Source: DATBDM01 sp036269915 (lineage in GTDB: Bacteria > Actinomycetota > Thermoleophilia > Solirubrobacterales > Solirubrobacteraceae). From it: a stretch of 14,709 nucleotides of DNA. This document shows positions 1-6,498 of the stretch, piece after piece. The notes beneath the pieces are model-generated. The model was not told the DNA's origin and ran no database searches. It saw only the letters and a program-made list of their open reading frames with translations. A program made the position numbers and the translations under genes. The stretch spans positions 1 through 14,709 of the forward strand of contig DATBDM010000060.1 of assembly GCA_036269915.1 (NCBI GenBank). Direction: 5' to 3'. Numbering within the stretch: position 1 is the first letter of the stretch; every line of letters starts with the position of its first letter.

Positions 1-704
1 TTCCCGCGCAGCGCGTCCTCCACCGCGGTCGCCCGCAGCGGCGTCGAGGCCATGTGGGTCAGCCCGACGCGGACGTCCTCGCACGTGCCGTCGCCCGCGC
101 GCTTGACGAGCGCCGACGCGGCCACCATCGCCCAGTCCTCCCGGCGGCGGTTGAACTTGCGATAGCCGTACGCGTAGCCCTCGAGCGCCGGGACGTGGAT
201 CTCCGTGAGCACCTCGCCCTCGCCGACGGCGGTGGTGAGGTAGTCGTGGAAGAACTCGGCCGCCGGGACCTCGCGCTGACCGTCCGCCCCGCGCACGGTC
301 ATCGTCGCCTCGGTGATCAGCATGATCGCCGGCTGATCGGAGGCCGGATCGCCGTGGGCGAGCGAGCCGCCGAGCGTGCCGCGGTTGCGGACCTGCGGAT
401 CGGCGATCGTCTCCGCGACCGCCGACATCAGGCCGAGCCCACCTTGCGCCATCGCGGTGTGCGTGGTCATCGCGCCGATCCGCCACGTGCCGTTCTCGCG
501 CTGGATGCCCGTCAGCCCTGGCACCTTGCGCAGGTCGACGAGCAGCGAGGGAGCAGCGAGCCGCAGCTTCATCAGCGGGATCAGCGAGTGCCCGCCGGCG
601 AGGAGCTTCGCGTCCTCGGGTGGGTGGGACGCGTCTCCCCGCAGCGCCGTCATCACCTCGTCGAGGGACTCCGGCGCGACGTAGTCGAACTCGGCGGCGA
701 TCAC
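1..704 (-). CDS. coxM: Molybdenum hydroxylase FAD-binding (medium) subunit, CoxM-like, partial
   Basis: This is the FAD-binding subunit of an aerobic CO-dehydrogenase/xanthine-dehydrogenase-type molybdenum hydroxylase, which passes electrons from the iron-sulfur subunit to an acceptor. The first 234 residues are visible and the C-terminus lies beyond the left edge. Residues 36-49 read AGGHSLIPLMKLRL and residues 106-123 read RNRGTLGGSLAHGDPASD; these are the two FAD-contacting glycine-rich motifs of the CoxM/XdhB family. The start is a GTG whose bases overlap the TGA of the large subunit gene (4-base GTGA overlap), so translation is probably coupled. It is the third gene of an S-L-M operon. 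The family assignment is strong; the symbol marks homology and does not claim that CO is the substrate. Confidence 0.93.
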   Translation of the reverse strand, partial: MIAAEFDYVAPESLDEVMTALRGDASHPPEDAKLLAGGHSLIPLMKLRLAAPSLLVDLRKVPGLTGIQRENGTWRIGAMTTHTAMAQGGLGLMSAVAETIADPQVRNRGTLGGSLAHGDPASDQPAIMLITEATMTVRGADGQREVPAAEFFHDYLTTAVGEGEVLTEIHVPALEGYAYGYRKFNRRREDWAMVAASALVKRAGDGTCEDVRVGLTHMASTPLRATAVEDALRG

Positions 705-3178
705 AGCCCACCTCCCTCGCTCGGCGAGGTGGGTCCGGAGCCGGCGCTGCCCGAGCCGTGCTCGTCCCAGGTCCCGCCCTGCTTCCCCGGGTCGCCCGGG
801 GCGGGCTTGCCCTGGGCCTCCTGGATCGCCGACCACACCGCCTGCGTGCTGAGCGGCATGTTGATGAACGTGACGCCGACCGGGCGCAGCGCATCGACGA
901 CCGCGTTGACCACCGCGGGCGAGGCCGCGATCGTGCCGGCCTCGCCGACGCCCTTGACGCCGAGCGAGTTGACCGGCGATGGCGTCTCCGTGCGGTCGGT
1001 CTCGAACGACGGCACGTCGGCGGCGCTCGGGAGCGCGTAGTCGACGAACGTGCCGGTCACGAGCTGGCCGTTCTCGTCGTAGTGGATGCGCTCGTAGAGC
1101 GCCTGGCCGAGCGCGTGGACGATGCCGCCGTGGATCTGGCCTTCGATCAGCTTCGGGTTGATCGCGGGGCCGCAGTCGTCGACGGAGACGTAGCGGACGA
1201 CGTCGATCTTCCCGGTCTCCGCGTCCACGTCGACGATGCACGCGTGCGCGCCGAAGGGGAACACGAAGTTCTCCGGGTCGTAGAACGTCGTCTCCTCGAG
1301 CCCCGGCTCCATGCCCTCGGGCAGGTTCTCGGGGACGTAGGCGGCGCCCGCCACCTCGGCGAGCGTCATGCCCTTGTCCGGCGAGCCCTTGACGGAGTAC
1401 TTGCCGTTGACGAGCTCGATGTCCTCGGGCGCGGCCTCGAGCTGGTGCGCGGCGATCTTCGCCGCCTTCTCGGCGACCTTGATGGCCGAGCGGGCGAGCG
1501 ACTCGCCGCCGACGGCCAGCGAGCGCGAGCCGTAGGTGCCGAGGCCGAACGGCCCGGCGCCGGTGTCGCCGTGCTGGACGTCGACCAGGTCGGGCGTGGT
1601 GCCGACGCGGTCGGCCACGACCTGCGCGAACGCGGTGTCGAGGCCCTGGCCGTGGGGCGCGGTGCCCGAGTAGGCGGTCACCGAGCCCGAGGCGTGCACG
1701 CGCACGACCGAGGACTCGTAGAACCCGGCCTGGAGGCCGACGCCGCTCGGGCCGACCACACGCGACGGCGCGAGCCCGCAGATCTCCATCCAGGTGGAGA
1801 AGCCGATGCCCCGGTGTATGGGGTGGGTGGGATGGTTACGCAGCTCGGCCTGCTCGCGGCGGAAGGCCTCGAGGTCGACGTGCTCGAGCAGCCTGTCGAG
1901 CGAGCCGTGGTAGTCGCCCGAGTCGTAGACGATGCCGATCGCCACCTCGGCCGGGAAGTCCTCCTTGGGGATGAAGTTCTTCCGGCGCAGCTCGAGCCGA
2001 TCCATGCCGAGCTCGGCGGCGACCTGGTCCATCATGATCTCGATCATGTGCGTCGCCTCGGGACGGCCGGCGCCGCGCGTCGCGTCGGTGGCCATCTTGT
2101 TGGTGATGACGCCCTTCGCGGTGAACGAGAGGTTCGGGATCTTGTAGCAACCGGAGATCACGAACCCGGTGAACGAGGGGATGAACGGCGTGAGCAGCGT
2201 CTGGTAGGCGCCGAGGTCGCAGATCGCGGTGCACTCCAGCCCGGTGATCGTGCCGTCGCGCTTCGCCCCGACCTTGATGTAGTCGATCTGGTCGCGGCCG
2301 TGGATCGTCGAGCTCATGTGCTCCGAGCGCGTCTCGGTCCACTTCACCGGGCGGCTGAGCTTGCGTGACGCCCAGGCGGCGATGACCTCCTCCGGGTAGT
2401 GCGCGATCTTCACGCCGAAGCCGCCGCCGACATCCGGGGCGATGATCCGGATGCTGTCCTCGCCGATGCCCAGCTCGCCCGACATGAACAGCCGGATGAG
2501 GTGCGGGTTCTGGCTGGTCAGGTGCACGGTCAGCTGGCCGGCGCGGTAGTCGGCGATGCAGACCCGCGGCTCGATCGGCGAGCCCGCCGTGCGGTGGTTG
2601 ACGATGCGGCGCTCGACCACCACGTCGGCCTCGGCCCAGGCGGTGTCCATGTCGCCGCCGCCGATCGACCACTCGTGCGTCTGGTTGGTCCCGAGCGACT
2701 CGTGGCAGAGCTGCGAGCCCTCCGCGAGGGCCTCCTCGGGGTCGCAGACCACGGGCAGCGGGTCGTACTCGACGAAGACCTGCTCCGCCGCGTCGACGAC
2801 CCCGTACTTGCTCTCGCCGATGACCACGGCGACCGCTTGGCCGACGTACTTGACCTCCCCGCGGGCCAGCGGCCACAGCTCCGGAGTCTTGACCTCGACG
2901 CCGGGCGGCACCCAGGCCATCGGCATCGGCGAGGCGAGATCGTGCAGGTCCTCGCCGGTGAAGACGCCGTGGACGCCCTCGTACTCCTTGGCGGCGGAGG
3001 TGTCGATCGAGGTGATGTTCGCGTGCGCCTCGGTCGAGCGGATCACGGCCATGTAGAGCATCCCCGAGAGGACCATGTCGTCGACGTAGCGGCCGCGCCC
3101 GGTGATCATCCGGGGGTCCTCCTTGCGGCGCATCGCCTGGCCGACCCACTTCTCGGCCGGCTGCTCGATGGCGGTCAT
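701..3178 (-). CDS. coxL: Molybdenum hydroxylase large catalytic subunit, CoxL-like (form II type)
   Basis: An 825-residue molybdopterin-cytosine-dinucleotide-binding subunit, close to the usual length of CoxL proteins. Visible family motifs are GGGFG at 251-255, HGQG at 509-512, and GVGEAG at 743-748 with the likely catalytic Glu746. The active-site loop reads TRGAGRPEA from residue 367. Form II (putative) CO dehydrogenases carry AYRGAGR here and true form I enzymes carry a Cys-containing loop, so this is form II-like with Thr in place of Tyr. No cysteine is available for a Cu-S-Mo site in that loop. The start was placed at ATG 3178 because it overlaps the coxS TGA as ATGA; the upstream extension of the open frame is only antiparallel coding of coxS. 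The last ~35 residues are a Gly/Ser/Pro-rich tail. The substrate is unknown: CO, a purine, an aldehyde or an aromatic N-heterocycle are all possible. Confidence 0.95.
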   Translation of the reverse strand: MTAIEQPAEKWVGQAMRRKEDPRMITGRGRYVDDMVLSGMLYMAVIRSTEAHANITSIDTSAAKEYEGVHGVFTGEDLHDLASPMPMAWVPPGVEVKTPELWPLARGEVKYVGQAVAVVIGESKYGVVDAAEQVFVEYDPLPVVCDPEEALAEGSQLCHESLGTNQTHEWSIGGGDMDTAWAEADVVVERRIVNHRTAGSPIEPRVCIADYRAGQLTVHLTSQNPHLIRLFMSGELGIGEDSIRIIAPDVGGGFGVKIAHYPEEVIAAWASRKLSRPVKWTETRSEHMSSTIHGRDQIDYIKVGAKRDGTITGLECTAICDLGAYQTLLTPFIPSFTGFVISGCYKIPNLSFTAKGVITNKMATDATRGAGRPEATHMIEIMMDQVAAELGMDRLELRRKNFIPKEDFPAEVAIGIVYDSGDYHGSLDRLLEHVDLEAFRREQAELRNHPTHPIHRGIGFSTWMEICGLAPSRVVGPSGVGLQAGFYESSVVRVHASGSVTAYSGTAPHGQGLDTAFAQVVADRVGTTPDLVDVQHGDTGAGPFGLGTYGSRSLAVGGESLARSAIKVAEKAAKIAAHQLEAAPEDIELVNGKYSVKGSPDKGMTLAEVAGAAYVPENLPEGMEPGLEETTFYDPENFVFPFGAHACIVDVDAETGKIDVVRYVSVDDCGPAINPKLIEGQIHGGIVHALGQALYERIHYDENGQLVTGTFVDYALPSAADVPSFETDRTETPSPVNSLGVKGVGEAGTIAASPAVVNAVVDALRPVGVTFINMPLSTQAVWSAIQEAQGKPAPGDPGKQGGTWDEHGSGSAGSGPTSPSEGGGL

Positions 3179-3666
3179 GCGCTCACCCCCTGGCGACGGG
3201 TCGCCTCGGCGGCGGAGAGGACCGCCTTGACGATGTTGTGGTAGCCCGTGCAGCGGCAGAGGTTGCCGGCGAGCGCCTCGCGGACCTCCTGCTCGGACGG
3301 GTCCGGGTTCTTCGCGATCAGGTCGCTGGCGGCCATGATCATCCCCGGCGTGCAGTAGCCGCACTGCAGGCCGTGGTGCTCCCAGAAGGCCTCCTGCATC
3401 GGGTGCAGGTCGCCCTCTGAGCCGAGGCCCTCGATGCTCGTGACCTCGGCCCCGTCGGCCTGGACCGCGAGCACCGTGCAGCTCTTCACCGCCTGGCCGT
3501 CGAGGTGGACCGTGCAGGCGCCGCAGTTGGAGGTGTCGCAGCCGACGTGCGTCCCGGTCAGTCCGAGCGTGTCACGCAGGAGGTGCACCAACAGCAACCG
3601 AGGCTCCACCTCCCTCGTCTGCTTGACCCCGTTCACACGCAGGGACACACGAACAGGACGTGCCAT
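3175..3666 (-). CDS. coxS: Molybdenum hydroxylase [2Fe-2S] (small) subunit, CoxS-like
   Basis: A 163-residue iron-sulfur subunit carrying two [2Fe-2S] clusters that relay electrons from the Mo site to the flavin subunit. The plant-ferredoxin-type cluster is ligated by Cys43, Cys48, Cys51 and Cys63 (GCDTSNCGAC then C). The second cluster uses Cys102, Cys105, Cys137 and Cys139 (QCGYCTPGM and GNLCRCTGY). All eight ligands are present, so the subunit looks functional. ATG 3666 is preferred over the longer frame starting at 3735 because it has a strong purine-rich ribosome binding site just upstream and family homology begins immediately after it. The gene order S-L-M is the one usual for form II CO-dehydrogenase-like operons. 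The upstream P450 gene ends 43 bases away on the same strand. Confidence 0.96.
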   Translation of the reverse strand: MARPVRVSLRVNGVKQTREVEPRLLLVHLLRDTLGLTGTHVGCDTSNCGACTVHLDGQAVKSCTVLAVQADGAEVTSIEGLGSEGDLHPMQEAFWEHHGLQCGYCTPGMIMAASDLIAKNPDPSEQEVREALAGNLCRCTGYHNIVKAVLSAAEATRRQGVSA

Positions 3667-3672
3667 ACAGGT

Positions 3673-3683
3673 CTCTCCTCCTT
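3673..3683 (-). promoter_or_regulatory. Shine-Dalgarno sequence of coxS
   Basis: On the minus strand this reads AAGGAGGAGAG, ending 6 bases before ATG 3666. It is the strongest ribosome binding site in the window and decides the coxS start in favour of the 163-residue product. A separate strong site here suggests high translation of the operon's first Mo-hydroxylase gene even if the transcript begins upstream of the P450 gene. Confidence 0.8.
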
Positions 3684-3709
3684 CGGCGGACGTCGCGACT
3701 GGCCTGACA

Positions 3710-5116
3710 CTACGCCCCGGAAAGCGTCGTGCCAAACGGTTCGCGCGCCAAGCGCGGGCGCACGATCAGCGGCAGGCCGCGGTGCGGGCCGAGCGTCGGC
3801 GTGTGGCGGACCTGGAGCCGGTGGCCGGGCACGCGCTCGACCCGGAAGCGCTCGAGCAGGGTCGCGGCGATCACCCGGATCTCGAGCTGGCCGAAACGCA
3901 TCCCGATGCAGATGCGCGAGCCGCCGCCGAAGGGGACGTAGGCGCCCTTGGGCAGCTTCGCGCGGGCCTCGGGGGCGAAGCGCTCGGGGCGGAAGGCGTC
4001 GGGCTCGTCCCAGACGTCGGGCAGCCGGTGCGAGACCCAGGAGGAGTAGTTGACCGGCAGGCCCTCGCCGATGCGCGTGCCGGCGATCTCGACGTCGCGG
4101 GCCGCGCGGCGCGGACCGATCCAGGCCGGCGGGTACAGGCGCAGCGTCTCGTCGAGCACCTGGTCGAGGTAGGCGGGGTCGGCCTGCAGCCGGGCATCGA
4201 TCTCGGGGCGCGCGGCGAGCTCGTACAGCAGGAACGACACGGTCGCGGTGGTCGTGTCGTGGCCGGCGAACAGCAGCGTCATCGTCTCGTCGCGCACGGC
4301 GGCGTCGTCGAGCAGCTCGCCGGTCTGCTCGTCGCGGGCGTCGAGCAGCAGCGAGAGCACGTCCTCCCCACGCTCGCCCGACGCACGGCGCCGCGAGATC
4401 TCGCCGGCGATCAGGCGATCGAGCCGGCGGCGGGCGGCCTGCATCGCCGCCCACGGGGTGCGCGGGCCGCGCAGGACCTGGAGCCAGTAGTCGTAGCCGT
4501 AGAAGGCCAGCGCGCGCTCGAAGTCGGTCGCGGGGTCCTCGGCGGAATCCGGGTCGATCCCGAACAGCGCGCGCAGCGCCACCCGCATCGCCAGCTCGCG
4601 GGACCAGTGGTAGATCTCGACCTGCATGCCGTCGCGCCACGGCGCGAGGGCGCGCTCGGCCTCCTCCCGCATGATCGACTCGGCCGCGGCGATCCGCTCG
4701 CGGTGGAAGGCGGGCAGCATGATCCGGCGGTCGCGGCGGTGGCGGTCGCCGTCGATGGTCAGCAGCCCGTCGCCGAGCAGCGGGATCAGCTCGCTGAAGC
4801 CGCCGTCGCGCCAGCGGAACGCGTCGGCCTGCGAGACCAGCACCTGGTGGTTGGCCTCCGGGCCGAGGACGAAGACGTTGCGGGCGTGCAGGATCCGCAT
4901 CGAGAACACGGGCCCGTGGCGCTCGTAGGCGTCGAGCAGCAGATGCAGCGGGTCGCGGATCATCGCCGCGGTCCGCTTCAGGCTCGGCACCACGTCCCCG
5001 GGCGGCAGTCGCCCGGCTGCCCGCCGCTCGAGCAGCAGCTCCCCCGCGATCCGCCGGACCGGGTTGGTCGGCAGCGGCGGCAGCGGCGCGCTGCCGGCGG
5101 TCGAGGCGGTGCCCAT
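3710..5116 (-). CDS. Cytochrome P450
   Basis: A 468-residue soluble-type cytochrome P450, a heme-thiolate monooxygenase. Diagnostic motifs are in the right order: the I-helix oxygen-binding AGHDTT at 284-289, the K-helix ExxR (ETLR) at 323-326, PERF at 377-380, and the heme loop FGGGSRICIG at 396-405 with Cys403 as the axial ligand. There is no N-terminal membrane anchor. No ferredoxin or ferredoxin reductase gene is visible nearby, so redox partners must come from elsewhere. The pattern (AGHDTT, FGGGSRxCIG) resembles bacterial CYP families related to fatty-acid or terpenoid hydroxylases, but the substrate cannot be read from sequence. It may be cotranscribed with the downstream coxSLM-like genes. 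The 121 bases upstream are filled with palindromic repeats, and no convincing Shine-Dalgarno sequence precedes ATG 5116. Confidence 0.96.
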   Translation of the reverse strand: MGTASTAGSAPLPPLPTNPVRRIAGELLLERRAAGRLPPGDVVPSLKRTAAMIRDPLHLLLDAYERHGPVFSMRILHARNVFVLGPEANHQVLVSQADAFRWRDGGFSELIPLLGDGLLTIDGDRHRRDRRIMLPAFHRERIAAAESIMREEAERALAPWRDGMQVEIYHWSRELAMRVALRALFGIDPDSAEDPATDFERALAFYGYDYWLQVLRGPRTPWAAMQAARRRLDRLIAGEISRRRASGERGEDVLSLLLDARDEQTGELLDDAAVRDETMTLLFAGHDTTTATVSFLLYELAARPEIDARLQADPAYLDQVLDETLRLYPPAWIGPRRAARDVEIAGTRIGEGLPVNYSSWVSHRLPDVWDEPDAFRPERFAPEARAKLPKGAYVPFGGGSRICIGMRFGQLEIRVIAATLLERFRVERVPGHRLQVRHTPTLGPHRGLPLIVRPRLAREPFGTTLSGA

Positions 5117-5130
5117 GCCGCAAATCTAAA

Positions 5131-5170
5131 GGGCGTCTGACCCTCTTTACCTAAACGGGGTCAGACCCCC
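5131..5170. repeat. Degenerate two-level palindromic repeat, copy B
   Basis: A 13-base left arm (GGGCGTCTGACCC, 5131-5143) faces a 13-base right arm (GGGTCAGACCCCC, 5158-5170); they are reverse complements with one mismatch. Between them TTTA (5146-5149) pairs with TAAA (5152-5155). The right side contains its own perfect small palindrome, GGGGTCAGACCCC at 5157-5169, and the left arm is itself an imperfect palindrome with flanks extending to 5127 and 5149. It has the same architecture as the perfect copy centred 57 bases away. It could act as a hairpin in RNA or DNA, or be a mobile REP/REPIN-type element. No U-tract follows, so a classical terminator is not indicated. Confidence 0.85.
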
Positions 5171-5190
5171 CTATGTTGAGCGCGCATGAA

Positions 5191-5224
5191 GGGGTCTGGC
5201 CCCTTCATGAAGGGGCCAGACCCC
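5191..5224. repeat. Perfect 34-base palindrome, copy A
   Basis: This is an exact 17+17 base inverted repeat centred on CATG (5206-5209). Each half is nearly palindromic itself: GGGGTCTGGCCCC (5191-5203) and GGGGCCAGACCCC (5212-5224), joined by TTCATGAA. Left of it, ATGAA at 5186-5190 extends the left small palindrome to 23 bases. The element can fold as one long hairpin or as two short ones. It sits directly against the 13-base tandem duplication that follows, between the end of the HARE-domain gene and the P450 start. It could also serve as a bidirectional transcription stop or a protein binding site; nothing in the window distinguishes these. Confidence 0.92.
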
Positions 5225-5250
5225 CTAGAGGCGGTCGCTAGAGGCGGTCG
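5225..5250. repeat. 13-base tandem duplication over a stop codon
   Basis: CTAGAGGCGGTCG occurs twice in immediate succession (5225-5237 and 5238-5250). On the minus strand the unit encodes the last residues DRL and the TAG stop of the HARE-domain gene, so that gene's end is followed by a second exact copy of itself. The palindromic repeat begins on the next base. It looks like a recent local duplication, through replication slippage on the hairpin or as a footprint of repeat insertion. Confidence 0.9.
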
Positions 5251-6284
5251 CGCCAGCGGACGGCCGCGGAGGCGAGGTCGGCGAGCGCGGCGTCGAGCGC
5301 CAGGCGGTCCGCCTCGGCGCGGGCGCGGGCCAGTGTCTTGAGCGCGCCCGCCAGCACCGCCGGGCCCGAGGGTCCGCCGTCGCGCAGCGCGGCGATCTCG
5401 GCCGCCGTCAGCCGCCGCGGCTCGCCGCAGACGAGCGTCGCGAGCTCACGCGCCGAGCGCTCGGCGGCGCGCGCCCGCGCCTCGGCCGCCACGGCGGCGT
5501 GCAGCGCGGCCTCGACGTCCTGGTCGGCCGCCGCGTGGATCGCCGCCAGCCGCTCGGCCGCCTGCGCGCGCGCCTCGGCCTCCGCCGCGCGCAGTTGCGC
5601 CGCGTGACCCGCCCGCCGGGCCTCCGACGCGTCGCGCGTAGCGGCCTCGGCCTGGTCGTCGGCGGCGCGCACGCGGGCATCCGCGTCCGCGACCGCCACC
5701 TCGAGGCGCTCGACCGTCTCCGCGCGCAGCACGCGCTGGGACACCTGGGCCTGCTCGCGCGAGCGACGCGCCCGTCCGGCCTGATCGGTCGACCGCCGGG
5801 CGCGCCGGCGCGCATCGCCGATCTTCTCCTCGGCGCGCTCGGCCCGCTCCAGCGCACGGGCGAGCCGGCGCTCGAGCACGTCGGCGCGCGCCTCGGCCTC
5901 GCGCAGGCGGTCGTGCGTCTCGGCGAGCTCGTCCTCGAGCGCGCGCGGAGGCGCCGGGCCGCGCTGGGCGACGTCGGGGCGCGCCGCACCGGCCGGACGG
6001 CGCCGAGGGCCGGGCCGGCGGGGCTCAAGCCCCGCCGCGCGGACGGCCGCGTCGAACGACCCGTCGAACGGGCGCTTGGCGGCATTGGTGGAGGGCCAGA
6101 CCCCCTCGCGGTAGCGCTCGGCGCGCCATTCCTGGGCGCGCCAGCGCGCGAGCGACGGGTTCCAGTCGGCCGACGACGGCGGTTCGCCGTAGCGGTCGTT
6201 CCACTCGCGGATCTTGGTGATGATGATTTCGCGGGTCCAGCGCCTCACACGAGGCCCGTCCGCGAAACGCGCGGACTCGGCCAT
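5238..6284 (-). CDS. HARE-domain (homing endonuclease-associated repeat) coiled-coil protein
   Basis: A 348-residue protein of unknown function. Residues ~15-87 match the homing-endonuclease-associated repeat pattern: WTREIIITKIREWNDRYG, then PPSSADWNP, GVWPS at 61-65, a short GSFDAAVRAAGL end. Such repeats are thought to bind DNA. No HNH or other nuclease motif follows. After a basic Pro/Arg-rich linker (~88-115) comes a long Ala/Arg/Glu heptad-rich stretch (~116-290), predicted coiled coil, then an Ala-rich helical tail. Only one cysteine (~286) is present. There is no signal peptide or membrane segment, so the protein is cytoplasmic. A reasonable inference is a DNA-binding structural or regulatory protein. 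ATG 6284 was chosen because the HARE domain starts soon after it; its ribosome binding site is weak. The stop codon lies in a tandem duplication. Confidence 0.82.
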   Translation of the reverse strand: MAESARFADGPRVRRWTREIIITKIREWNDRYGEPPSSADWNPSLARWRAQEWRAERYREGVWPSTNAAKRPFDGSFDAAVRAAGLEPRRPGPRRRPAGAARPDVAQRGPAPPRALEDELAETHDRLREAEARADVLERRLARALERAERAEEKIGDARRRARRSTDQAGRARRSREQAQVSQRVLRAETVERLEVAVADADARVRAADDQAEAATRDASEARRAGHAAQLRAAEAEARAQAAERLAAIHAAADQDVEAALHAAVAAEARARAAERSARELATLVCGEPRRLTAAEIAALRDGGPSGPAVLAGALKTLARARAEADRLALDAALADLASAAVRWRDRL

Positions 6285-6299
6285 GGTGAGCTCGGTCCG

Positions 6300-6425
6300 C
6301 TAGAAGTCGCGCGGCTGGACGTTGGGCGTGGCGATGACGCGGGCCTTCGCCTGGCTCCACGCGGCGGCGCCGCCCGTGAACACGGGCGCGAGCGCGGGCA
6401 TCAGGTGAAGGCGGGTGCCAGTCAT
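6300..6425 (-). CDS. Possible small protein (41 residues), unrecognised
   Basis: An ATG-initiated 41-residue frame, MTGTRLHLMPALAPVF at the start and NVQPRDF at the end, lies in the 214-base gap between the SpoIID-domain gene and the HARE-domain gene. Support: GGGAG at 6430-6434 (minus strand) is placed 4 bases before the ATG, 39 of 41 sense codons end in G or C as in the neighbouring real genes, and the frame upstream of the ATG loses that bias. The stop is 15 bases before the HARE gene start, which suggests coupling. No family is recognised. It may instead be untranslated leader; the hairpin-forming sequence at 6371-6388 falls inside it. Confidence 0.4.
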   Translation of the reverse strand: MTGTRLHLMPALAPVFTGGAAAWSQAKARVIATPNVQPRDF

Positions 6426-6498
6426 CGGACTCCCGAAGCTACCGGATCGCGGTGCGTCCGTCCAGCGTTCCGAGGCGCCGGATCGGGTTCGAATCCTC

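Noticed and set aside
785..801. Hairpin CCCCGGG-TCG-CCCGGGG as a terminator
   Set aside because: It lies inside the CoxL-like coding region (APGDPGK tail) with no U-tract, and the next gene overlaps the stop; it follows from Pro/Gly codons in GC-rich DNA.
620..2368. Long plus-strand open frame opposite the CoxL-like gene
   Set aside because: It is an Arg/Asp/Val-rich shadow frame of a strongly conserved enzyme; high GC leaves few stops on the opposite strand. The same applies to the long plus-strand frames at 3434-5140 and 11263-13179.
701..3178. True form I (CO-oxidising) CO dehydrogenase
   Set aside because: The active-site loop reads TRGAGR without the cysteine needed for the Cu-Mo centre, and the gene order is S-L-M rather than M-S-L.
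5131..5224. CRISPR array
   Set aside because: There are only two diverged palindromic copies with a 20-base gap, no regular repeat-spacer series and no cas gene.
5238..6284. Homing endonuclease gene
   Set aside because: Only the associated repeat is present; no HNH, LAGLIDADG or GIY-YIG motif was found in the rest of the protein.
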